A DNA stretch of 8,861 bases, taken from assembly GCA_003157575.1 (NCBI GenBank), contig PMKA01000282.1, positions 5,778 to 14,638 of the forward strand, given 5' to 3'. Position 1 is the first letter of the stretch. Each line of letters opens with the position of its first letter. Made by a program: the position numbers and the translations under genes. The notes under the pieces were generated by a model, which was not told the origin of the DNA, searched no databases, and saw nothing but the letters and a program-made list of their open reading frames with translations. Positions 1 through 5,726 of this stretch are shown here, one piece after another. Source of the DNA: Opitutia bacterium (GTDB lineage Bacteria; Verrucomicrobiota; Verrucomicrobiia; Opitutales; Opitutaceae).

Positions 1-132
1 AAGCTCTATGTCATCTACCCCGGCGAGAAGAACTACGCGTTGGATGACGTGATCGAAATGATAGGAATCGTGAACCTGCCGCGCTTGGCCGGCATCTCTG
101 CTCAACTCTCCGCGGAAGGAACCGGCACTTGA
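1..132 (+). CDS. 3' end of a gene, possibly an AAA-type ATPase with DUF4143 C-terminus (partial)
   Basis: The frame is open from the first base to TGA at 130-132, giving the last 43 residues of a protein whose start lies outside the window. The visible tail contains LYVIYPGEKNYALDD followed by a hydrophobic strand (VIEMIGI). A 'V-x-YPG-x-x-x-Y-x-L' strand near the end is typical of ATP-binding proteins of the AAA/DUF4143 family, whose last segment is a nuclease-like fold. That match is from memory of the family and rests on about 20 residues, so the identity is tentative. The remaining residues (RLAGISAQLSAEGTGT) look like a disordered tail. The next gene starts 58 bases downstream on the same strand. 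Confidence 0.5.
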   Translation, partial: KLYVIYPGEKNYALDDVIEMIGIVNLPRLAGISAQLSAEGTGT

Positions 133-173
133 ACGGGCCGGCTCCCCCGGACGGTGGTGGTAGGATATTTCAT

Positions 174-183
174 GGAGGAGGGG
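174..183 (+). promoter_or_regulatory. Strong Shine-Dalgarno that supports a TTG start at 191
   Basis: The run GGAGGAGGGG lies 7 bases upstream of TTG at 191, an ideal distance. The in-frame ATG codons at 233 and 239 have no comparable purine run before them. This is one of the few strong SD sequences in the window, and it favours the TTG start for the SDR gene. Confidence 0.55.
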
Positions 184-190
184 AAAGGCA

Positions 191-1174
191 TTGCGGATAG
201 CTTCCCATGGCCCCATCTGCCCAATAGGCCAAATGAGAATGAAAGTGCTGATCACAGGCGCGGCAGGGAATCTCGGGACAATCCTGGCCCGACACCTCCT
301 GGCTCAAGGCAGCGACCAACTCCGATTGATGGTCTTCCATCGCGCTGTGGCGGGTGATCTCGTAGTTCCCGGCAGGTCCGAGATCGTTCACGCAGACCTG
401 GGCAAGCGCGAAACGCTCGGGCCGGCAGTGAAGGGTATCGACGTAATTGTCCACTTCGCCGGGGTGCTGTTCAAGGCGCACCCGGAACGGTTCCTGCCGA
501 CGACGAATACCGCATACTTCCGCAACTTGGTCGACGCCGCCAACGAACATGGCGTCAGGAAAGTCATCCTGATCAGCTTCCCGCACGTCGAGGGACCGAC
601 GACGTTCGACAACCCGGCGCGAGGTCGCCTGGACGGCCGTCCAATCTCGTGGCACGCCAAGACCCGGCTTGAAGAGGAGCAATACCTCTTTGCGAACGTC
701 CAGACGCCCGTATCGCTCCGGGTTGGCATGGTCTACGGTCGCGGGATCTTGATGATCGACGCTGCCCGTTGGCTGGCGAAGCGTCGGTTGCTAGGCGTTT
801 GGAAAGACCCTACCCAGATTCACCTGATCTCAAAGGAGGATTTCTGCGTCGCGTGTGCCAGCGCGATTTCGAACGACCATGCCACCGGAATCTACCATGT
901 CGGCGACGAAGGGAAGATCACCCTTCAAGAGTTCCTCGACCTCGCCTGCGAGCAATGGGGAACAGCGCAGCCGTGGCGCATGCCGCTGCCGCTCATCTAT
1001 ACTGCGGCAAGGCTGTGCGAGATCTACTCCCGGTTGACAGGAGCCCCTTCTCCCCTCACGCGCGACTTCACCGACACCGGCCGGGTGTCGTACTACGGCG
1101 ACACCGCGCGCTTCCGCGAACTCGTCCCCTCATTGCGCTATCGCACGGTTCAGGACGGTCTGGCGACGCTGTGA
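191..1174 (+). CDS. NAD(P)-dependent epimerase/dehydratase-like protein (atypical SDR)
   Basis: The 327-residue product has an N-terminal Rossmann fold. The dinucleotide-binding loop GAAGNLG is at residues 23-29 (TTG numbering), after the β-strand MKVLIT, and HFAG follows as the fourth strand. Length and layout match extended SDRs that modify nucleotide sugars or similar substrates; the substrate cannot be told. The expected YxxxK catalytic pair is SWHAK at 153-157: the lysine is present but serine replaces tyrosine, which points to an atypical SDR with altered or lost redox chemistry. The start is uncertain. TTG 191 has a strong SD, while ATG 239 would give the more usual family start MKVLITGA and remove 16 residues. 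The gene stands alone, with no sign of coupling to its neighbours. Confidence 0.85.
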   Translation: MRIASHGPICPIGQMRMKVLITGAAGNLGTILARHLLAQGSDQLRLMVFHRAVAGDLVVPGRSEIVHADLGKRETLGPAVKGIDVIVHFAGVLFKAHPERFLPTTNTAYFRNLVDAANEHGVRKVILISFPHVEGPTTFDNPARGRLDGRPISWHAKTRLEEEQYLFANVQTPVSLRVGMVYGRGILMIDAARWLAKRRLLGVWKDPTQIHLISKEDFCVACASAISNDHATGIYHVGDEGKITLQEFLDLACEQWGTAQPWRMPLPLIYTAARLCEIYSRLTGAPSPLTRDFTDTGRVSYYGDTARFRELVPSLRYRTVQDGLATL

Positions 1175-1286
1175 CATTCGTGGCCAAACCAAAGGCTCGA
1201 CGATGACAGGTGCATTGTCGATTTCGTCACCATGCCGTCACACAAATGACACCGGATCGTCAGCATCCCCGTGCATTCTCGCTCCG

Positions 1287-1694
1287 ATGAACAGCGATGT
1301 TGCGGCTCAAAAGGCGCTCGACCGGCTCGCGAAAGACGGCTTCGAGAAGCTCACCGACACGGAAAAGGCCCTTGCGTCAATCTGGACATTCGAAGCCGAA
1401 GTCTCCAACCGTGGGTTCGTGAGGTACTTTTCAAGTTCCGCCGGCGACATGGCGTTCTTCGTTCCGACGGCTCTCAATGCCGTCGGCGCAACGTCGACGG
1501 CCCGGATCGCCGCCTCTGCCAACGAAGTCTTTGGCGCCGGCGGTCCGCCAAAAGACCGCAAGGAGCGACGCCTGCTCGTGCGTTCCTTTGGCGAAGAGAC
1601 GAAGCGTACGCTTACCGCACTCGAGAGCCGGCTCTACGATTCGCAGGAAGACGTCGACCAGTTCCTCGAACTTTTCCTCGACCGGAAGCAATGA
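1287..1694 (+). CDS. DUF4375 / DMP19-like protein
   Basis: The 135-residue product carries the DUF4375 signature: LTDTEKALASIWTFEAEVSN (residues 22-41), then RGF, YF, a serine run and GD at about 42-54, then a helical region with the conserved ALNAVGA. The family's usual motif is N-G-G-F-x-x-[YF]-F; here one Gly is Arg (NRGF). The founding member, Neisseria DMP19, is an acidic DNA mimic that sequesters a repressor, but most members are uncharacterised and may be immunity or accessory proteins, so no function is assigned. I chose ATG 1287 because the family similarity begins soon after it. An upstream in-frame ATG at 1203 would add 28 low-complexity residues. Neither start has a good SD. Confidence 0.75.
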   Translation: MNSDVAAQKALDRLAKDGFEKLTDTEKALASIWTFEAEVSNRGFVRYFSSSAGDMAFFVPTALNAVGATSTARIAASANEVFGAGGPPKDRKERRLLVRSFGEETKRTLTALESRLYDSQEDVDQFLELFLDRKQ

Positions 1695-1791
1695 CGGGGT
1701 CGCGCCGCCAGCGCGCCCAGGTGCGGCTCGCGGCCCGCGATCGCCGCCGGGTGCCCCGCGTCTTCGGACCGGTCCGCAACGGCAGCTGAAT

Positions 1792-1808
1792 CCTGCTCCG
1801 GAAGCAGG
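1792..1808. other. Small hairpin downstream of the DUF4375 gene
   Basis: CCTGCT and AGCAGG form a 6-bp stem around a 5-base loop (CCGGA). A second, weaker GC dyad (GGCCG...CGGCC) follows immediately around 1807-1823. No T-run follows either, so a classical intrinsic terminator is not supported. They could still slow transcription or support factor-dependent termination. The rest of 1695-1969 shows no convincing gene. Confidence 0.25.
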
Positions 1809-1969
1809 CCGGGCGTTTCGGCCGGCCACACCCCATCCAGGCAAGCGCTCCATAATTCCGCCCGGAATCAAGGATTTTCAACGGATTTCACCGAATCGTC
1901 ACAGGGAACCTCTTGCGCTTGGGATGTCGGAACGCCTGAATCCGGCCCGCACAGAGAGTGCGTCGGTTT

Positions 1970-2323
1970 ATGGAATCTGTTCTGATCGAGAATCACGGCA
2001 CCGCTTCGGGCAAAACCCTGGAGGAGCTTTTCTCCGCCCATCATGGATGCCCGTTGGAGCAGTTCCGAAAGCGGATGTTCTGGCGGACGCTCCATACTCA
2101 CGCGTTGATTCTCGCACCACCCCTGCTTCTCAGCCGCTATTTCGCGCCAGACTTTCAACTGATCTCCTCCTGCGGTCGCGCGCGTTCGATGGATGTCCTC
2201 CTGGAGGAAATCCAGGCGTATCGCGAAAACCCTCTGACCGCGGACTGGCTGCGACGCCGCGCCAAGGTCAGGATTTCGACGCGCAAGCTTCAGAAGGTGG
2301 CCCGCGCCTATTTGAAGGATTGA
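1970..2323 (+). CDS. Conserved-looking hypothetical protein, 117 aa
   Basis: I do not recognise a named family. The product is a soluble, basic, mostly helical small protein with no signal peptide and no membrane segment. Visible stretches are a helix-like start (KTLEELFSAHHGCPLEQFRKRMFW), a histidine-containing middle (LHTHALILAPPLLLSRYF), an acidic helix (MDVLLEEIQAYRENP), and a basic C-terminus rich in Arg/Lys (WLRRRAKVRISTRKLQKVARAYLKD) that could contact nucleic acid. The composition is balanced and unlike the Arg/Pro/Ser-rich products of the other frames here, which supports real coding. ATG 1970 is preferred. GTG 1958 would add four residues; the SD is weak for both (AGAGAG at 1953-1958). 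It converges on the minus-strand ORF ending at 2523. Confidence 0.65.
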   Translation: MESVLIENHGTASGKTLEELFSAHHGCPLEQFRKRMFWRTLHTHALILAPPLLLSRYFAPDFQLISSCGRARSMDVLLEEIQAYRENPLTADWLRRRAKVRISTRKLQKVARAYLKD

Positions 2324-2522
2324 GCCCGCCCGGATCGTGGGACGGCTACGGGTCCACCCGGACCAACCTGAGGCGTTACACAAGAACAATGCGCAGCGAA
2401 CGCGACAAGCCTGATGGTCGGTCGGCTGACGGCAGACGTCCGCCTGCCCGCCAGATGTAGTGTATTCAGAGAGCTGACACAATCGGGGGTCGTATGGACC
2501 GGGCGCAGTCCGGCTCCTCTTC

Positions 2523-2756
2523 TCAAACCGGCAGGACCTCGCTGACCAGACGCTCCTCCGCCAGCGGCCGGCCGGCCTCCTCCATTGACGCCCACTCCAG
2601 GGCCTCCTGGGCGAGTTCGTCGCATGAATCCTGTTCGAACCACCGAAAAGTGCGGCACACCGGCGCACCGGCGTCATGCCCGGCGCAGACCGGATGCATC
2701 GCCACGCACCAATCGTCACACCGGAAATCCGGGACCGGAAAAGGTGAAACGCTCAT
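2523..2756 (-). CDS. Small cysteine-containing hypothetical protein, 77 aa
   Basis: This minus-strand ORF starts at ATG 2756 and stops at 2523. Its product has five cysteines (13, 17, 24, 34, 45), including C-x3-C (CDDWC), several aromatic residues and an acidic helical C-terminus (CDELAQEALEWASMEEAG). The composition looks like a real protein, while the frame opposite it is a Ser/Arg-rich translation. GGGAGGT lies upstream on the minus strand (complement of 2771-2777), 14 bases from the ATG, which is a little long but credible. The cysteine and histidine spacing (C, C, H, C, H, C) could bind a metal, but no known zinc-finger pattern matches. It diverges from the HxlR-like regulator gene, so it could share a promoter region with it. 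No family is recognised. Confidence 0.45.
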   Translation of the reverse strand: MSVSPFPVPDFRCDDWCVAMHPVCAGHDAGAPVCRTFRWFEQDSCDELAQEALEWASMEEAGRPLAEERLVSEVLPV

Positions 2757-2970
2757 TGCCCACAGGATCAACCTCCCGGGTTACAATCCCGCGGCGGTTC
2801 TGAAAAATGCGCGTGAAAGGGTCAGGACGGGAGAAAGCGACCTGATCGGCGCACCCGCGGTTTGTTTTCAAGATCGTAACGAAGCCGCTGCTTTTATGAC
2901 ACCATGCAACGGTACGCTTCATCCCCTCGCCCGGCCCACCAAACGGACCCGGATCAAACTCAAAAAATCA
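2757..2970. promoter_or_regulatory. Divergent intergenic region expected to hold the secretion-operon promoter
   Basis: This 214-base gap separates the start of the minus-strand 77-aa ORF from the first gene of the exopolysaccharide block. It contains the minus-strand SD (2771-2777) and an AT-richer patch around 2858-2900 with TTGTTT at 2862-2867. No -10 box at proper spacing could be identified, so no promoter is called precisely. Regulation by the adjacent HxlR-like protein would most naturally act here; that is inference from position. Confidence 0.3.
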
Positions 2971-3450
2971 ATGCCCCCGCCATCATCCATGGTTGGGACC
3001 GCCGCCATCACCGAGGATATGCTCAAACGCAGGTGGTCAGCCAACATTTTACGTTATCTGGACAAGGGAGTCACTGATCCGGCCGAGATTGCAAAGAATG
3101 AAGCCAACCTCTCGGCATCCATCATGAGTCAACGGCTGCGCACCATGCTGCGATTTGGCCTCGTCGCACGTTTCCCGCGGCCTGCTCCGTCGAAGGTCGT
3201 CGAATTCCGCCTCACCCCCCGGGGAAAGAAGATCCACAAGATGCTCAACATCATCGAGAAGCTCGACCAGCTCGAACAGCAGCTCACTTTCGGCGGCAAG
3301 CCGATAGAGGAGGACCTCGGCCTGCCAACAGCGTCTCCCGCCGCTGTCTCCCCCGACAAAGGCAAACAGGCTGGCGTTTCTCCTACGGCAAGGAAGATGC
3401 CGCCCGAATTCTCCACCCCCTCAAACGCATCGTTGCATTCAATGTCATGA
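2971..3450 (+). CDS. HxlR-like winged helix-turn-helix transcriptional regulator
   Basis: The 159-residue product has a winged helix at about residues 17-100. It reads MLKRRWSANILRYLDKG (helix 1), a helix-turn-helix (DPAEIAKNEANLSASIMSQRLRTMLRFGLVARF), and a wing ending in VVEFRLTPRGKKIHKML. This follows the HxlR order 'kW...iL..L..G...F.eL...i..is...Ls.rLreL...GLv.r......vey.LT..G..l'. A helix (IIEKLDQLEQQL) that could dimerise and a Pro/Ser-rich tail of about 50 residues follow, making it longer than the usual 100-120 residues. There is no signal peptide or ligand domain. ATG 2971 is chosen, with 2989 as the alternative; the frame is open far upstream but that part looks non-coding. Its TGA overlaps the next ATG by four bases, so it is probably the operon's own regulator. 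Confidence 0.75.
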   Translation: MPPPSSMVGTAAITEDMLKRRWSANILRYLDKGVTDPAEIAKNEANLSASIMSQRLRTMLRFGLVARFPRPAPSKVVEFRLTPRGKKIHKMLNIIEKLDQLEQQLTFGGKPIEEDLGLPTASPAAVSPDKGKQAGVSPTARKMPPEFSTPSNASLHSMS

Positions 3451-3974
3451 AAATCCGCCCAGTGTTCGCGTTCATCTCCCTGTGCATCGCTTTCGGGCCC
3501 TTTGCCGGAACCGTTGCAACCTCCCACGCCCAACAGGGCGGTGGAAGCGAAGCTCCAGCTCCCTCTCCGGAGAGCACCCTAGCCGCGCGGGTGAAGGAGA
3601 TCGCCGCGACTCCGGGATTGTCCCGCAAAGAGAAGAGCCGGCGTATCGCTGCGGCAGTCCGGGAGGCTGTCATCGATGCCACGAAGAACCTCACGAATCC
3701 CGATGAAGTCCTGAGTGTTGCCACGGATCTTGCAACCGCCGCCGCACAGGCTGTCCCCAACTTCGCCGGTGCAATTCGCGATGCGGTCGTGAACATTCCT
3801 GCAATCGCGAATATCAACGGGGCGGTGGCCAAACTGCAGACTGCAATCACAACGGCTGCTGCGGCCGCGACAGCCGACAACAGGACCGGCGGAACCTCCA
3901 ATGGTCAGAAACCCGGGCAAAATTCGGAATTCGGCGGAAATTCCGGAGACGTCGTCGTGAGTCCATCCCGCTGA
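3447..3974 (+). CDS. Small secreted Ala-rich protein sharing a domain with the downstream β-barrel
   Basis: The 175-residue product begins with a signal peptide (MKIR, hydrophobic core to about residue 24, likely cleavage SHA-QQ after 28), so it should be periplasmic or secreted. After a short Pro/Ser linker, residues 45-133 form a helical, Ala-rich domain with RK/EK-rich turns. It aligns without gaps to residues 49-137 of the next protein. Conserved points include SR, RI, AVR, NP-x-EVL, AAAQA-x-P, FA-x-AI and PAIA-x-I. The C-terminal 40 residues are Gly/Asn/Ser-rich and probably disordered. No known family is recognised. Its ATG overlaps the regulator stop (ATGA, 3447-3450), implying translational coupling, and 34 bases separate it from the barrel gene. 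It may be an accessory or regulatory partner of the barrel, which is inference. Confidence 0.8.
   Translation: MKIRPVFAFISLCIAFGPFAGTVATSHAQQGGGSEAPAPSPESTLAARVKEIAATPGLSRKEKSRRIAAAVREAVIDATKNLTNPDEVLSVATDLATAAAQAVPNFAGAIRDAVVNIPAIANINGAVAKLQTAITTAAAAATADNRTGGTSNGQKPGQNSEFGGNSGDVVVSPSR
3579..3845 (+). repeat. Paralogous domain, copy 1 (standalone secreted protein)
   Basis: These bases encode residues 45-133 of the small secreted protein. They match copy 2 (4153-4419) at protein level over 89 residues without gaps, about 48 identities by hand count. The similarity is a duplicated protein domain rather than a near-identical DNA repeat. Confidence 0.75.
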
Positions 3975-4008
3975 GCCGGCTGCCGAACAGACCTCAACGA
4001 TTCCTCCA

Positions 4009-5703
4009 ATGAGACGCCATCCACATTACTGGCTGCTTGCACTTGTCATTGTCGCTGGCTGTCCTGTTTTCGGGCTCGCCTCAGACAACGGAACCTCCGG
4101 ACAAGGGGTCGCTTTGACGACCCCGGCGACCGTGTCGGATGGAGCGAGGGAACTTGCGGCTCAAGTGAGGGAAATAGCTCACTCGAAGACGATTTCACGG
4201 ACCAAGAAGGAGAAACGGATCTCCACGGCGGTGCGAGTCGCAGTCGTTGCCGCCACCGCCTACAAACAGAATCCCGGCGAGGTTCTCCAGATTGGTATCG
4301 CACTCGCCTCCGCCGCCGCACAGGCGGCCCCTTCATTCGCAGATGCGATCATCAATGCAACCGTGTTTGCTCCGGCGATCGCCAGAATCGACGGCGCCAC
4401 AGCACAGATCCGGACAGCGGCATTTTCGGCGGCGAAAGGCCCGGGCAGGAAAATCGCGGCGGATGCTCCGGCCGGACAATACGCGGGAGTCGTCCAGCCA
4501 CGGGCGCCAACGACGATGGCTCCGACAACCGAACCTGCTCCCACGACCCCAATCGAGGAGGCTCAGGATGAGAATCTCCAGTCTTCGCCTGCCGCCGCGC
4601 CGGGATCAACCATCACATGGGGAAGGAATTCGAGCATCAACTTTACGGCAGAAGCGGGAGCCCGCTATGACGACAACGTTTTTTGGACGAAGACGAACAA
4701 GGTGGGCGACACCATTGTTTCTCTGGCGCCGGGAGCCGAGTACCAGTTCGGGCAGAATTCGCTCGGCCACGGTTCAATCCGCTATCGGGAGATGTTCAGC
4801 CACTACATGGACAACACCGTTCCGAATGCCAATCTCGGCCTCGGCGCGGCGGATTTCGGGTTTTCGGACGACAAACTGACCCTGGCGGCCACGTCTTCCT
4901 TCAACCAGCTGAACCAGAACAACCCCGACATACTGGCTCAGGGCAAATCCGTTCTGCTCCGGACCGATGTTTTCGCCGCGGCAGGCAGCGCGGAAGTCAG
5001 GCTTTCGTCGTTGCTCAGCGCGAAAGCGGGCGGCAGCTACACCCACACGGATTACAAGACCGCCGGACTCATCAGCAGTCAGCACACGGACTGGCCATTG
5101 AGCCTCTATTTCCAGGCGACGCCGAAACTGGACATATCGACCGGGTTTACCTACGGCGTGGAACGCCCCGATGGCGGCGGCCCGTCCGGCGAGGATTTGT
5201 ATTACAGCCTTTGCCTCCGTGGCAGCCTCACGCCAAAGGTGACGACCGAGTTTTCGGTCGGCGAGCAGACCCAGAGTGTCGCGAACAACCCACGACAAAA
5301 TCTGCTCGGGTTCAACGGATCTTTCAACTGCCAGCTGACACCCAATACAAATTGTGTGCTCGCGTTGTCCCGCGGATTCAACGCCGGTGCGCTGGGGCAG
5401 TCGCTTGTCAACAGTTCCTACCGGCTCGGATTTGTGAACGACCTGACGCCGCAGCTCCAGGTGGGGACCAACCTCAGCTATCGGAGCACTGACTATGGTC
5501 CGACGGTCTATGTGATCGGCAATCTCCCGGTTTTTGTCCCGCGCACCGACCACTTCTGGGAGGGATCCCTCGACATAAGCTATGAGTTCAGCGAGCACTT
5601 CAAGGCGGGGGCGACCTACACCTTCCGCATCAACCGGTCCAACGATCCCGGCGTCGAGTTTGCCAACAACGTTATCGGGCTGGTGGTCGACCTGCGGTAC
5701 TAG
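4009..5703 (+). CDS. Outer-membrane β-barrel protein with N-terminal secreted domain (putative polysaccharide porin)
   Basis: The 564-residue product has four parts. A signal sequence comes first (RR at 2-3, core LLALVIVAG); it carries a lipobox-like VAGC with Cys18, though SPase I cleavage at GLA-S is also possible. Residues 49-137 are the helical domain shared with the upstream protein. Residues 138-202 are a Pro/Thr/Ala-rich linker. From about 203 to the end alternate amphipathic strands, starting with SINFTAEAGARYDDNVFW, whose 'YDDN-x-F' opening is typical of BBP2-type putative β-barrel porins. The final VVDLRY ends in an aromatic residue, the usual Bam recognition signal. EpsL-type barrels and Myxococcus Wzp porins occupy this position in other exopolysaccharide loci. 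Its place beside OPX and co-polymerase genes supports a role in polymer passage across the outer membrane. Confidence 0.8.
   Translation: MRRHPHYWLLALVIVAGCPVFGLASDNGTSGQGVALTTPATVSDGARELAAQVREIAHSKTISRTKKEKRISTAVRVAVVAATAYKQNPGEVLQIGIALASAAAQAAPSFADAIINATVFAPAIARIDGATAQIRTAAFSAAKGPGRKIAADAPAGQYAGVVQPRAPTTMAPTTEPAPTTPIEEAQDENLQSSPAAAPGSTITWGRNSSINFTAEAGARYDDNVFWTKTNKVGDTIVSLAPGAEYQFGQNSLGHGSIRYREMFSHYMDNTVPNANLGLGAADFGFSDDKLTLAATSSFNQLNQNNPDILAQGKSVLLRTDVFAAAGSAEVRLSSLLSAKAGGSYTHTDYKTAGLISSQHTDWPLSLYFQATPKLDISTGFTYGVERPDGGGPSGEDLYYSLCLRGSLTPKVTTEFSVGEQTQSVANNPRQNLLGFNGSFNCQLTPNTNCVLALSRGFNAGALGQSLVNSSYRLGFVNDLTPQLQVGTNLSYRSTDYGPTVYVIGNLPVFVPRTDHFWEGSLDISYEFSEHFKAGATYTFRINRSNDPGVEFANNVIGLVVDLRY
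4153..4419 (+). repeat. Paralogous domain, copy 2 (N-terminus of the β-barrel protein)
   Basis: These bases encode residues 49-137 of the barrel protein and match copy 1 at 3579-3845. Shared landmarks are the SR turn, NP-x-EVL, the LA-x-AAAQA-x-P helix, PAIA-x-I and the closing TA. Confidence 0.75.
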
Positions 5704-5709
5704 AGCCAA

Positions 5710-5715
5710 AGAGGA
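5710..5715 (+). promoter_or_regulatory. Shine-Dalgarno of the polysaccharide export gene
   Basis: AGAGGA sits 11 bases before ATG 5727, inside the 23-base gap after the barrel gene. It supports 5727 over the next in-frame ATG at 5775, which would cut into the signal sequence. Confidence 0.5.
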
Positions 5716-5726
5716 AATTCGAACCC

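Noticed and set aside
1477..2460. Plus-strand open frame of 327 codons crossing the DUF4375 end, a gap and the 117-aa gene
   Set aside because: The translation is Pro/Arg/Ser-rich with no domain, and it runs through two genes in better-supported frames.
1868..2719. Minus-strand open frame of 283 codons
   Set aside because: Its product is Arg/Trp/Ser-rich and domain-free, and it overlaps both the 117-aa gene and the small Cys-containing ORF, which have more protein-like compositions.
2862..2897. Possible sigma70 promoter: TTGTTT with a downstream TTTTAT
   Set aside because: The spacing is about 24 bases and no good -10 lies at 16-18 bases, so the match is not better than chance.
2494..2970. 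N-terminal extension of the HxlR-like regulator
   Set aside because: The frame is open, but these 159 residues are Ser/Arg/Thr-rich, lie opposite the 77-aa minus-strand ORF, and would more than double a family that normally begins shortly before the first helix.
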